From contig CAWCUZ010000002.1 in NCBI GenBank assembly GCA_963798795.1, positions 310,001 to 374,000 of the forward strand: a stretch of DNA of 64,000 nt, in the 5' to 3' direction. The DNA comes from CAWCUZ01 sp963798795. GTDB taxonomy: Bacteria; Acidobacteriota; Vicinamibacteria; Vicinamibacterales; SCN-69-37. This document shows positions 41,368-50,141 of this stretch, in pieces; position 1 is the first letter of the stretch; each line of letters opens with the position of its first letter. Under the pieces are notes generated by a model, which made no database searches, was not told the origin of the DNA, and was given only the letters and a program-made list of their open reading frames with translations. The translations under genes and the position numbers were made by a program.

Positions 41368-42405
41368 CTACTTGCTCAGGTTGCGGAGCGCGCCGATCCC
41401 GTTGATGAGATCGAGCAGCTCGGGCGGCACCCGGAACGCGAGCGACACGGTCTTGCCCGTCCCGGTGAGCTGCACGGACTGCAGCATGGTCTCGACCCGC
41501 GTGTCCTGGCCGCCCATCATGCGCGCCGCCGCCAGGCCGCCGCGGACGACGTCGCGCAGATTCTCACCCGCCTGGTCGTCGCGCGCCTCGGCGCGGATGA
41601 CGCCGCTCACGCCGCCGTCGATGTGCGCGCTCACCGCGAACCACTGGACGGGCGGGATCTGCGCCTTGACGTTCTCGGGAATATTCTTGTTCTGCATGAC
41701 CTCGTCGAACCGGCCGACGGCCCACGCCGTGTTGCCGTTCGAGACGTCCTTGACGAAGCCCATCAGCTCGGCGTTCGTGGTGACGTTCTGCCCTGACCCG
41801 CGCGCGTCGATGGCCCGCTTGATGGCGGCCGAGTCGCCCATCGCGAGCAGGCCCGGCTCGAGGAACGCGATGCAGCCCGTCGACTTGGTGATCTGTACGC
41901 TGCCGGCCGTCCCCTCGACCCGACGGGCGTCGATCGTCTTGGGCAGGTCGGCGTGGGTGATCAGGCGCTTGCCTTTGTACTCCTCGACGGCGGCGCCGTG
42001 GGCCCGGGCCAGCGCTTCGATTTGGCCCTCGTTGAAGCGGCCCCGCACCAGTGCGACCGCCCCGCCTTCGGTGGGATCGGCCCCCGAGAAGCCGGCGACC
42101 ACCGAGTCGATATCGCGCTCGACGTCGATCCCCGTCGCCTGCTGCAGCTGGTCCTTGTCCTGGCCGGTCGGCATGACCTGGCGGAGGCGCTGGCGGAACT
42201 CGGAGTCCATGACGGCGCGGACGTTGGCATAGGCCACGGCCGTGGCGTCCTGGGGCAGGTAGGCCAGGTCCTCGGGACCGGTGGCCGACGCGCCCATCAG
42301 GCGCGATGGGAGCGCGCCACTGTAGTAGGCGACCAGGCCCGTGCACAGGACCCCGACGACCACGAGCGACGAGACGATCAGGAAATAGCGCGTCCGCTTG
42401 GTCAT
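41368..42405 (-). CDS. Membrane-anchored protein of unknown function (DUF3352-like)
   Basis: 345 residues with one N-terminal anchor (RYFLIVSSLVVVGVLCTGLV, residue 6-25) and an extracytoplasmic remainder. The body has features of the DUF3352-like group: YLPQDATAVAYANVRAVMDS, GIDVERDIDSVVAGFSG, GLLAMGDSAAIKRAIDARGS, WFAVSAHIDGG. These proteins are common in Acidobacteriota and lack known activity. GGAG 6-8 nt upstream supports ATG 42405. It is separated from the thiolase by 22 bp. Confidence 0.75.
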   Translation of the reverse strand: MTKRTRYFLIVSSLVVVGVLCTGLVAYYSGALPSRLMGASATGPEDLAYLPQDATAVAYANVRAVMDSEFRQRLRQVMPTGQDKDQLQQATGIDVERDIDSVVAGFSGADPTEGGAVALVRGRFNEGQIEALARAHGAAVEEYKGKRLITHADLPKTIDARRVEGTAGSVQITKSTGCIAFLEPGLLAMGDSAAIKRAIDARGSGQNVTTNAELMGFVKDVSNGNTAWAVGRFDEVMQNKNIPENVKAQIPPVQWFAVSAHIDGGVSGVIRAEARDDQAGENLRDVVRGGLAAARMMGGQDTRVETMLQSVQLTGTGKTVSLAFRVPPELLDLINGIGALRNLSK

Positions 42406-42477
42406 TTTATTCTCCGAGGGGCTCCGCCCCTGCGGTGTTCGTCGCTCGATACGTCGGATCGCTTCGATCGCACCAGC

Positions 42478-42508
42478 GGGTCCGTCCCGAAAGTGCGGGG
42501 ACAGACCC
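42478..42508. repeat. Single 31-bp GGGTC...GACCC palindrome
   Basis: GGGTCCGTCCC, an 8-nt loop and GGGGACAGACCC, the same length and sequence class as the five cores at 24939-25201. The rest of this 218-bp gap holds AAATCACAAATC-type short repeats (about 42567-42600) and no gene. Confidence 0.75.
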
Positions 42509-42623
42509 GGCTCGGTTCAGGCGAACCCCTAATTCGATTATACGGAACCGCTTGCGGCGGGTTCCCGAATCACAAATCACAAATCGGAAATCACCAATCC
42601 CCCACGGGCCGGCAGGGGCCCCC

Positions 42624-43496
42624 TCACTGTTCCAGCACGTACTCCCGGCTGGACACGATGCGGGCAGCCAGCCACAGAAAGCCGACTTCCATGACGGCCA
42701 TCCAGAACAGGCTGGTCCCGAGCGTGGGCATCTCGCGGAAAATCCCCTGGATCAGGCTCACCGCCGAGTCGCTGGGCATCGCGTGCGGCACGAGGCCCTG
42801 GAGGTAGAACGCCACGGTGAACCGCTTCAAGTATCCGGGCAGCGCCAGCAGCGTCGTCTCGAGCCCGAAGACGAAGAGCAGGCCGATGAGCAGCGGGCGT
42901 TTGAGCGCCGATCCGACGAACGCGAAGAGCGCGCCGTACACCATCAGGCCGAGTGCCAGGATGGCGAGGTCCTTCAGCAGGTCGAAAAAGTGGCTTCCCA
43001 GACTGCCGCCGATCGGCACGACCAGCAGCCACACAATCGCCACCGAAGGCAGCACGACGAGGACCGTGCACGCCAGGTACGCGAAGTACTTGCCGAGCAG
43101 CACGGCGCTGCGCGGGATCGGGCGGGTGAACAGGTAGGTGATCGTCTTGTCGTCGACCTCGTCGGCAATGAGCGACGTGCCGTAGAAGACGCCGAGCACG
43201 GGCACGCTGAACCGGAGGTAGAAGAGCCAGATCATCAGGCCGAAAATCGTCGGGCCGTCGACGACCATGTTGTTGACGCGCACGGCCGGTGCGCCGAACG
43301 CGTGGACGAGGCGGACGACGGCGGCCATGACTACGGGCAAGCCGACCACGAGCCCCATGAAGATGGTGCGGCGCGACCAGAGCATCTCGCCGAGCGACAG
43401 ATCCAGCACGCGCAGCGCGGCGAACAGCAGGCCGGGCGGCCGGGACGGGACCGGCGGCGCGGCGGGCGGTCGAAGGTCGGGCGCGGTGCTGGCCAT
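42624..43496 (-). CDS. ABC-2 type permease
   Basis: 290 residues, about six membrane spans after a Pro-rich cytoplasmic start. Segments such as TIFMGLVVGLPVVMAAVVRL, LGVFYGTSLIADEVDDKTIT and YLFTRPIPRSAVLLGKYFAY match the ABC-2 exporter fold, where the DEVDDKTITYLFTRP loop contacts the ATPase. ATG 43496 is 2 nt after the ATPase stop. Substrate unknown. Last gene of the four-gene ABC operon. Confidence 0.88.
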   Translation of the reverse strand: MASTAPDLRPPAAPPVPSRPPGLLFAALRVLDLSLGEMLWSRRTIFMGLVVGLPVVMAAVVRLVHAFGAPAVRVNNMVVDGPTIFGLMIWLFYLRFSVPVLGVFYGTSLIADEVDDKTITYLFTRPIPRSAVLLGKYFAYLACTVLVVLPSVAIVWLLVVPIGGSLGSHFFDLLKDLAILALGLMVYGALFAFVGSALKRPLLIGLLFVFGLETTLLALPGYLKRFTVAFYLQGLVPHAMPSDSAVSLIQGIFREMPTLGTSLFWMAVMEVGFLWLAARIVSSREYVLEQ

Positions 43497-43498
43497 GG

Positions 43499-44428
43499 TC
43501 AGCTCTTCACCAGATATTCGAAGACGGCCTGCAGGTTGTCGTCGGGCGACGTGACTTCCTCGACCGCCCCGCAGGCGCCGTCGGCCACCAGTTCGGTCAG
43601 GCGGCCGTAGAACACGTCCGGCTTGGGCGTCTCGACGATGACGGCGCCCGGCTCGAACCGCAGGCTGATGAGATCCGTGTAGGCGAGGAATTCGCGCGCG
43701 AGGCGGCGCGGATCGGCCGCGCGGATCGAGATGGTGTGGGGATGTTCGTCGATCAGGTCGCGGATCTGGTGGACGTCCCCCTCGGCCAGGATGCGGCCGT
43801 TGTTGATGAGCAGGATGTTCGAGGTCATCGCCTCGATCTCGTGCAGGATGTGGCTCGAGACGAGGATGCTCTTCCCCTGCCGGCCCCAGTCGCGAATCAT
43901 GCGAATCGTCTTGCGCCGGCCGATCGGATCCATGCCGGCGAGCGGCTCGTCGAGGATCAGCAGCTCCGGGTCGTGCACGATGGCCTGGGCGAGCTTGACC
44001 CGCTGGCGCATGCCCTTGCTGTAGGCGCCGATCTTCTTGTTCGCCGCCTCCATCAGGTCCACGGCCGTGAGCGCCCGCACGGCCGCCTCGCGGGCCGCGC
44101 GGTCGTCCAGGCCGTTCAGGCGGACGAGCGCCGTGACCCATTCGAGCCCGGTCATCCGGTCGTAGAACGCGTCCTGCTCCGGGCAGAACCCGATCCGGAA
44201 GTAGAGTTTCGGGTTCTGCCAGATCGGCTCGCCGAGCACGCGCACCGCGCCCTTGCTGGGCCGCAACTGGCCGGTGATGAGCTTCATGAAGGTGCTCTTG
44301 CCCGCGCCGTTCGGCCCGAGCAGGCCGGTGATGCCGGACGGCACCTCCACGCTCACGTCGTTGAGGCCGATGACCTGGCCGTACCACTTCGACAGGTGAT
44401 CGGCGCTGAAAATCCCGGCGGCGGTCAC
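43499..44428 (-). CDS. ABC transporter ATP-binding protein
   Basis: 309 residues: Walker A LLGPNGAGKSTFMKLITGQL, signature YSKGMRQRVKLAQAIVHDPE, Walker B LLILDEPLAGMDPIGRR, H-loop ILVSSHILHEIEAMT. After the ATPase core (about 230 residues) a C-terminal accessory domain (HTISIRAADPRRLAREFLAY) is typical of ABC-2 exporter ATPases. GTG 44428 overlaps the upstream permease stop (GTGA). Confidence 0.94.
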   Translation of the reverse strand: MTAAGIFSADHLSKWYGQVIGLNDVSVEVPSGITGLLGPNGAGKSTFMKLITGQLRPSKGAVRVLGEPIWQNPKLYFRIGFCPEQDAFYDRMTGLEWVTALVRLNGLDDRAAREAAVRALTAVDLMEAANKKIGAYSKGMRQRVKLAQAIVHDPELLILDEPLAGMDPIGRRKTIRMIRDWGRQGKSILVSSHILHEIEAMTSNILLINNGRILAEGDVHQIRDLIDEHPHTISIRAADPRRLAREFLAYTDLISLRFEPGAVIVETPKPDVFYGRLTELVADGACGAVEEVTSPDDNLQAVFEYLVKS

Positions 44429-45270
44429 GACACCACCTCCACACCGCGAACGCGCCGCTCGAGGACCGAGATCGAGATGGCGACCAGCCCGAGCAGCACG
44501 AGCAGCGACACGACCCAGGGCGTGTCGTAGCGCGGCGTCTGGCGGAAGATGACGTCGGTCACCTGGTTGATATTCGCCGTGATCGAGACCCAGGCCGGCC
44601 GGGTCGATCCGAAGATCACCCGCAGGATGCCGAACATCGCGTCGGTGAAGAAGATGGCACCGGTATAGAGCACGGCCACGAACCGGCTGCTCTTCGACAG
44701 GGCCGAGAGCGCGAGCATGGCCACCGAGGCGACGATCACTTCGAGCAGCGATCCCAGGACGATCGACGGCACCAGGAACGCGTTCTGGCGGAGGAAGTCG
44801 AACGAGCCCGAGAACAGGATCTGCATCAGGAGCAGCAGCAGCCCCGGGATGAGCGTGATCTCGACCAGGAACGCGACGAGCGCCGCCAGCTTGCCGCCGA
44901 TGTACTCGATGCGCAGGAGCGGTTTGGAGAGGTAGATCTGCAGCGCGTTGGCCCGCCGGTCGTTCGCGATGAGCGGCGCGCCGACGTAGATGGTGACGAA
45001 GAAAACGAAGATCCCCTGATACTCGATGAACCGGCGGAACATCTCCGGATCGATCGGCACGATCCGGCCGGCCTCGGGAAAGTTCGTGACGGCGTAGATC
45101 TGCACCGTCCGGACGATGAACGGAATCCAGGCGAAGAGCTGCAGCGCGATGAACGCGCGCTTCGACAGCATGCCGCGAATGGCGCGGCCGGCAATGACCA
45201 CCCAGGCGCGGCCGACGGGCTCGCGCGTGCCCTCGTAGTGGCGATAGCTCTGGTCGTGAATCGGGCTCAT
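44425..45270 (-). CDS. ABC-2 type permease
   Basis: 281 residues with about six helices. The N-terminus HDQSYRHYEG is a recognisable feature of a permease subfamily found beside such ATPases. The loop VGAPLIANDRRANALQIYLS with KPLLRIEYIGGKLAAL resembles the ATPase-coupling region of NosY-like permeases. ATG 45270 overlaps the upstream ATPase stop (ATGA). Together the four genes could form one heteromeric exporter or two paired ones. Confidence 0.88.
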   Translation of the reverse strand: MSPIHDQSYRHYEGTREPVGRAWVVIAGRAIRGMLSKRAFIALQLFAWIPFIVRTVQIYAVTNFPEAGRIVPIDPEMFRRFIEYQGIFVFFVTIYVGAPLIANDRRANALQIYLSKPLLRIEYIGGKLAALVAFLVEITLIPGLLLLLMQILFSGSFDFLRQNAFLVPSIVLGSLLEVIVASVAMLALSALSKSSRFVAVLYTGAIFFTDAMFGILRVIFGSTRPAWVSITANINQVTDVIFRQTPRYDTPWVVSLLVLLGLVAISISVLERRVRGVEVVS

Positions 45271-46205
45271 GCCTCACCCACCGCGCGCGCGAACACGTCT
45301 TCGAGCGTCGGGAGGCTCGCGCGCAGGTGCCGGACCTGCACGTGGGTGCGCAGCGCGATCGCGCAGAGCCGGCGCTGGTCCTCGCCAGGCGCGGCCGGCT
45401 CGCCCGGCACGAACACGCGCATGATGTCTTCGTCCGTCTCGTGGCACTCGAGCCCCTCGGCCCGCAGCGCCGCCAGAAACGGCGCCAGGTCTCCCTTGAC
45501 GCGGACTTCGTAGACGCGCCCGGCCGGTCCCTTGAGCGCCTCGATCGTCCCCGACGCGGCGACGGCGCCCTTGTCGAGCACGACCACCTGGTCGCACGTG
45601 TACTCCACGTCGGGCAGCAGGTGCGACGAAAGGATCAGGTTGACGCCCTTGTTGTGCGCCAGGTCGCGCACCAGCTCGAGCATCTCCTCGCGCCCTTTCG
45701 GGTCCATGCCGTTGGTCGGCTCGTCGAGGAACAGCAGTTCGGGGTCGTGCACCAGCGCCTGCGCCAGCTTGATGCGCTGCTTCATGCCGGTGGAGTACGT
45801 CTCGACGTTGCGGTACCGCGCCTCGCCCAGGCCGACGTAGAAGAGCACCTCGTGCGCGCGCTGCATCGCGTCCGTTTTCGGCAGGCCGGCGAGCTGGCCG
45901 CAATAGGCCACGAAGGTGACGGCGTTCATCCCCGGGATATGGCCGTCCGACTCCGGCATGTAGCCGAGCCGGGCGCGCACTTCGAGGGGGCGGGTGGCCA
46001 CGTCGAGTCCCAGCACCTCGAGCCGCCCCGTCGTCGGCGTGATGAAGCCGAGCAGCGCCTTGAGCATGGTGCTCTTGCCGGCGCCATTCGGTCCGAGCAG
46101 CCCGATGGCGCCGGGCGGAAACGCGGCGCTCACGTCGCGCAGCGCGCGATTCCTGCCGTACTCCACGGTGACGCGGTCGAGCTTGACCGCCGGTCCATTC
46201 TGCAT
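45267..46205 (-). CDS. ABC transporter ATP-binding protein
   Basis: 312 residues: Walker A GPNGAGKSTMLKALLGF, signature YSTGMKQRIKLAQALVHDPE, Walker B LLFLDEPTNGMDPKGREE, H-loop LILSSHLLPDVEYTCDQ. A C-terminal domain of about 90 residues follows the core. Start ATG 46205 was chosen; ATG 46235 adds ten residues without any motif and overlaps a TATATG box. First gene of the ABC operon; the gap to the HD gene (46206-46303) has no gene. Confidence 0.93.
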   Translation of the reverse strand: MQNGPAVKLDRVTVEYGRNRALRDVSAAFPPGAIGLLGPNGAGKSTMLKALLGFITPTTGRLEVLGLDVATRPLEVRARLGYMPESDGHIPGMNAVTFVAYCGQLAGLPKTDAMQRAHEVLFYVGLGEARYRNVETYSTGMKQRIKLAQALVHDPELLFLDEPTNGMDPKGREEMLELVRDLAHNKGVNLILSSHLLPDVEYTCDQVVVLDKGAVAASGTIEALKGPAGRVYEVRVKGDLAPFLAALRAEGLECHETDEDIMRVFVPGEPAAPGEDQRRLCAIALRTHVQVRHLRASLPTLEDVFARAVGEA

Positions 46206-46303
46206 GGCGTTCGATTTCGGACTGCCCGCAACCATATACGAGCGGCCTTCGGCCGCGGTTCTCGGCGCTCGACGTTGGGCTCCGGGGCCGAAAGCCGAGA
46301 GCC

Positions 46304-46897
46304 CTACAGGGTGCCCCGCAGCCCGAGCGCCTCCGCGCGCTCGCGCAGGAAGCCAATCACATTGCCGATGTGCTCCTCGAGCGGCAGTTCCAGCGCTTCG
46401 GCGCCCTGGACGAGGTCCTCGCGCGGGACGGCGCGCGCGAAGGCCTTGTCCTTCATCCGCTTGACGACGGACCTGGGCTCCAGGTCGAGCACGCTCCTGG
46501 AGGGACGCACCAGCGCCGCGGCGGTGACGAAACCGGCCAGCTCGTCGCAGGCAAACAGCGTCTTCTCGAGCCGGCTCTCCCGGGGCACGCCGCTGTAGTC
46601 GGCGTGCGACAGCACGGCGCGCATCACCCACTCGGGATAGCCGAGCGACCGCAGGATCTCGACGCCGCGGAAGGGATGGTTCTCGCGATCGGGAAAGCGC
46701 TCGTAGTCGAAGTCGTGCACGAGCGCGACAAAGCCCCAGGCGTCCTCGTCCTCGCCCCACAGCCGCGCGTACCCGCGGACGGCCGCCTCGACCGCCAGCA
46801 GGTGCTTGCGCAGGCTCTCGCTCTGCACGTGCGCCGTCACGAGGGCCCAGGCGCGATCGCGCGACAGCAGCGCCATCTCACTCATCTCGTCGTTCAC
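46304..46897 (-). CDS. HD domain phosphohydrolase
   Basis: 197 residues. HLLAVEAAVRGYARL gives the first His, ALVHDFDYERFPD the H-D pair, and VLSHADYSG a further His, the metal ligands of an HD hydrolase. The family cleaves phosphate from nucleotides or related compounds; the exact substrate is unknown. Overlaps the upstream secreted-protein gene by 4 bp and closes the mtnA-tsaD operon. Confidence 0.85.
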   Translation of the reverse strand: MNDEMSEMALLSRDRAWALVTAHVQSESLRKHLLAVEAAVRGYARLWGEDEDAWGFVALVHDFDYERFPDRENHPFRGVEILRSLGYPEWVMRAVLSHADYSGVPRESRLEKTLFACDELAGFVTAAALVRPSRSVLDLEPRSVVKRMKDKAFARAVPREDLVQGAEALELPLEEHIGNVIGFLRERAEALGLRGTL

Positions 46898-47721
46898 CTG
46901 ACATTCTCCGGCGGCGCGACTTCACGAAACCCGCGCGGAATCTCGAACTGCGCAGCGGGCACCCGCTCCTCCCCGATCGAGGTCACGGCGGTTTCGAGCT
47001 GCCGGCCGCCAAAGAGCGCCGACCGCAGTTCCATCCGCATGAGGATGCCGTCCTCCAGCACGCGATCCAGGCCCAGCATGGCCAGCACCGGCAGACTGCG
47101 GCCGCGGGCCGCCATGGCCGCATACGCCTCGAAGCGGTCGCGCGCGATCCAGACGTCGCCGCTGAATGTCACGGCTTGTGGCATGCCGCGAAGCGCCTCG
47201 GGCGAGATGTCACCGCTTTGCAGGTCGCCGATGAGCGACTCGATCGGCAGCGGCACGGTCCATGTGAAGCGGACGCGCTCCGCCCGCACGCCGGCCATCA
47301 CCTCCACTTCGCCGGTGCGCATCGTCGCCGCGCGCGTGCGGAGACTGAAATCGTGCAGCGCGTTGAGCGTGTCCGACACCGGGAGCCGCCAGTACGTGCG
47401 GGCATCCGGATTCATGCCGACCAGGTCGCCGTTCGGCAGCGACAGGCGGACCGTGTCGCCGGGCAGGCCGAACGAGCCGCGGGAGAACTCGGTCCGCACG
47501 CCCCGGTCACCGACCCAGCAGGTGTACTCGACCCGGCCGCCCGGCACCATTTCGTCGACGAACGCGCGGCCGATCTCCGCGAGCGCGGGATTGGTGAATT
47601 GCACGGCAAAGCCCGGCGTCGGCGTCATCTGGGTGCGAACCACGTACTTCAGCTCCGCGCGCACCGGCGCCGCGGCCAGCAGCACCACCACCGCGGCTGC
47701 GAGACCGGAGCGCCCGCTCAT
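46894..47721 (-). CDS. Secreted protein of unknown function
   Basis: 275 residues. Signal peptide SGRSGLAAAVVVLLAAAPVRA, then a beta-rich body: ELKYVVRTQMTPTPGFAVQF, GRVEYTCWVGDRGVRTEFSR, VRLSLPNGDLVGMNPDARTY, ending EERVPAAQFEIPRGFREV. The last part resembles the DUF4412-type pattern in which an aspartate or proline precedes 'F-x-I/V-P-x-G-F/Y'. It is likely periplasmic. It sits between the NTF2-Nudix gene and the HD gene with 4-bp overlaps at both ends. Confidence 0.75.
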   Translation of the reverse strand: MSGRSGLAAAVVVLLAAAPVRAELKYVVRTQMTPTPGFAVQFTNPALAEIGRAFVDEMVPGGRVEYTCWVGDRGVRTEFSRGSFGLPGDTVRLSLPNGDLVGMNPDARTYWRLPVSDTLNALHDFSLRTRAATMRTGEVEVMAGVRAERVRFTWTVPLPIESLIGDLQSGDISPEALRGMPQAVTFSGDVWIARDRFEAYAAMAARGRSLPVLAMLGLDRVLEDGILMRMELRSALFGGRQLETAVTSIGEERVPAAQFEIPRGFREVAPPENVR

Positions 47722-48599
47722 CGCGCCCCCTGGCTCAGCCGCACGGCCTTGTCGATGACGTCGCGCACTTTCCCGGCCACCCGCCAGCCTGCGACGTCAC
47801 GCGGCGGGACGAGTTGCACATCCGACACGTCGGAGCCGGCCGTGAGCGTCCCGGCCCGAATCGAACAGAGATAGTCGACGAGCACGAAGTGAAACTTCAC
47901 CTGGCCGCCATTATCGAGCAGGATGCGGTCGAAGACCTCGACCACGGGCCCGACATCGACGACGAGGCTGGTTTCCTCGAGGATCTCGCGCGCCGTGCCG
48001 GCCTCGAGCGTCTCGCCCCACTCCAGCGTGCCGCCGGGGAGGCTCCACTGCTCGGCCAGCGGCTCGTGCCGGCGCTTGACGAGCACGACGCGGCCCGAGT
48101 CGTCGAACACGACAGCGCCCACGCCGACGGTCGGTCGGCGCCGGGCGCGGGCCGGGCGAGACAGGATGGGGGCGGCGTCGGCCGGCGCCGGCGCGGACTC
48201 GACGCGGGTGCCCTCGTGCTCGATGCTGCGCTGGCGGCGAATCAGGCCGTCCTCGATCCAGAAGTACGTATACCCGGCGCGGTCGATCGGGCCGTCGGAG
48301 CCGGCACGCGACGTCACCGCGCTCACCCACTCCGACTGCACCCAGCCCCACCCCGTCTGGATCCCGGCGACGCGGCTGACGTGCACGCGGTGTCCACCGG
48401 CCAGCGCGCCGGCGAACCGGTCCAGCTCGGCCGCCCATCGGGCGCGCACGTCGTCACGTCCGGCGTAGGCAGCGGCGTCTCCGGTGAATCCCTGCTCGAC
48501 GACGCAGCCGGGGTCGTAGCGCGCGGCAATGGCATCGAGGTCGGCGCGGTTGATGGCGTCGTAGAACTCGCGCACGACCTGCATGGCGTCAGCGGTCAC
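47718..48599 (-). CDS. SnoaL/NTF2-like domain fused to a Nudix hydrolase
   Basis: 293 residues. Residues 1-130 are an NTF2/SnoaL-like cone fold (VVREFYDAINRADLDAIAAR, YFWIEDGLIRRQRSIEH). After a Pro/Ala/Arg linker, residues about 155-290 are Nudix: VGVGAVVFDDSGRVVLVKRR, then GGTLEWGETLEAGTAREILE with ETSLVVD, which fits the Nudix box G-x5-E-x7-R-E-x2-E-E. Nudix enzymes hydrolyse nucleoside diphosphate derivatives; the N-terminal domain could bind a ligand or dimerise. The fusion is unusual. Start GTG 48599 overlaps yjbQ by 11 bp; ATG 48584 avoids the overlap. Confidence 0.85.
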   Translation of the reverse strand: MTADAMQVVREFYDAINRADLDAIAARYDPGCVVEQGFTGDAAAYAGRDDVRARWAAELDRFAGALAGGHRVHVSRVAGIQTGWGWVQSEWVSAVTSRAGSDGPIDRAGYTYFWIEDGLIRRQRSIEHEGTRVESAPAPADAAPILSRPARARRRPTVGVGAVVFDDSGRVVLVKRRHEPLAEQWSLPGGTLEWGETLEAGTAREILEETSLVVDVGPVVEVFDRILLDNGGQVKFHFVLVDYLCSIRAGTLTAGSDVSDVQLVPPRDVAGWRVAGKVRDVIDKAVRLSQGAR

Positions 48600-49005
48600 C
48601 CAGGACCTTCACGACGACGCGCTTCTTGCGCATCCCGTCGAACTCGCCGTAGAAGATCTGCTCCCACGGCCCCAGGTCGAGCTTGCCCTCGGTAATCGGC
48701 AGAATCACCTGCTGGCCCATGATCGACCGCTTCAGGTGCGCGTCGGCGTTGTCCTCGCCGGTCTTGTGGTGCTGGTACGGCAGCCCGGCCGGCGCGAGCT
48801 TCTCGAGCCAGTCGCGCATGTCCTTGATGAGGCCTTCTTCCCAGTCGTTGACGTACACCGACGACGTGATGTGCATCGAGGACACGAGGACGAGCCCTTC
48901 CTTGACGCCGCTCTCCTGCACGATCCGGGCGATGTCGTCGGTGATGCGGACGAATTCCAGTCTGCGTTTGGTCTCGAGCCAGAGGTAGGCAGTGTACGAC
49001 GCCAT
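48589..49005 (-). CDS. yjbQ: YjbQ family protein (UPF0047)
   Basis: 138 residues, the full family length. Conserved marks are SMHITSSVYVNDWEEGLIKD, NADAHLKRSIMGQQVILPIT and EGKLDLGPWEQIFYGEFDG. The His-rich trimeric fold can show weak thiamine-phosphate synthase activity in some members; the physiological role is unclear. It lies 11 bp after tsaD, an association seen in several genomes as far as I know, and overlaps the NTF2-Nudix gene. Confidence 0.93.
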   Translation of the reverse strand: MASYTAYLWLETKRRLEFVRITDDIARIVQESGVKEGLVLVSSMHITSSVYVNDWEEGLIKDMRDWLEKLAPAGLPYQHHKTGEDNADAHLKRSIMGQQVILPITEGKLDLGPWEQIFYGEFDGMRKKRVVVKVLGDR

Positions 49006-49016
49006 GCAGTGTCCCG

Positions 49017-50138
49017 TCAGGCCATCGGCAGCGACGCCACGGCGTTGAAATCCAGCGGGGACGTCGTGCCCCGCTCGAGGCGGCGCAAGCCCGCGGCCGC
49101 GATCATCGCGGCATTATCCGTCGAAAGGGAGAGCGGTGGGACGTAGACGGGCACGCCTTGCCGCGCGCCCTGCTCGGCGGCGTCGCGTCGCAGACGGCTG
49201 TTGGCCGACACGCCGCCGGCCAGACCGACACTGCGCGCCTCGAGCCAGCGGGCCGCGGCGAAGGTGCGACCGACGAGCGTGTCGACGACCACCCGCTGGA
49301 AGCTCGCGCAGAAGTCGGCGACCTCCTGCGCCGACAGCGGCCCCGCGTCGGCGGGCACGTCGGGCTCGCCGGCCACGGCCACCCCGCGCTGCTGCAGGTG
49401 CCGCACCACGGCCGTCTTGAGACCGGAGAAACTGAACTCCGCAAGGTACCGCAGCCGGGCGGGAAACGCGCCGGCGGCCAGATCCGTGGGCGGCGCCTTC
49501 CGGTCGTCGTGCGTGAAGCGCGGTCGCGGCAGGTCCACCGCGTCGTCGCGCCCGGTGCGAGCGGCACGGTCGATGGCCGGCCCGCCGGGATAACCGAGAC
49601 CCAGCAGCTTGGCGACCTTGTCGTAGGCCTCACCGGCGGCATCGTCGCGCGTCTTGCCGATCAGCTCGTACACCCCGGCCTCGGGCACCCAATAGAGATT
49701 CGTGTGCCCGCCCGAGACGACGAGGACGACAGCGGGAAGCGGTATGGCGCCGTGCTCCAGAAAGAGCGACTCGATGTGCCCGGCGAGATGATGCACTGCG
49801 ACGATGGGCTTGTCGAGCGCCGCCGCCACCGACTTGGCAAAGGCCACTCCGACGAGCAGCGACCCGACGAGACCGGGCCCCTGGGTGACGGCCACCGCGT
49901 CGATCGAAGACCAGCCGGCGCCGGCATCCGACAACGCGCGTTCGACCACGCCGCAGATGTCGCGCACGTGCTGGCGCGAGGCCAGCTCCGGTACGACGCC
50001 GCCCCACTCGCGGTGGATCTCCGCCTGGGACGCGACGACATTCGCGTCGATGCGCCACGGCCGGGCCGGATCGCCGGTCGTCGACACCACGGCCGCGGCC
50101 GTTTCGTCGCACGACGTCTCGATGCCCAGGACGCGCAC
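49017..50138 (-). CDS. tsaD: tRNA N6-adenosine threonylcarbamoyltransferase
   Basis: 373 residues. It transfers threonylcarbamoyl from TC-AMP to A37 of ANN-decoding tRNAs, with TsaB, TsaE and TsaC elsewhere. Marks: LGIETSCDETAAAVV at the N-terminus, the metal site VAVHHLAGHIESLF (His 117 and 121), VLVVSGGHTNLYWV, DAAGEAYDKVAKLLGLGYPG, EFSFSGLKTAVVRHL and LAGGVSANSRLR. The length is slightly above the usual 335-345, with an insert near residue 230-260 (Ala/Pro/Asp-rich). It follows mtnA by 3 bp. Confidence 0.96.
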   Translation of the reverse strand: MRVLGIETSCDETAAAVVSTTGDPARPWRIDANVVASQAEIHREWGGVVPELASRQHVRDICGVVERALSDAGAGWSSIDAVAVTQGPGLVGSLLVGVAFAKSVAAALDKPIVAVHHLAGHIESLFLEHGAIPLPAVVLVVSGGHTNLYWVPEAGVYELIGKTRDDAAGEAYDKVAKLLGLGYPGGPAIDRAARTGRDDAVDLPRPRFTHDDRKAPPTDLAAGAFPARLRYLAEFSFSGLKTAVVRHLQQRGVAVAGEPDVPADAGPLSAQEVADFCASFQRVVVDTLVGRTFAAARWLEARSVGLAGGVSANSRLRRDAAEQGARQGVPVYVPPLSLSTDNAAMIAAAGLRRLERGTTSPLDFNAVASLPMA

Positions 50139-50141
50139 GCC

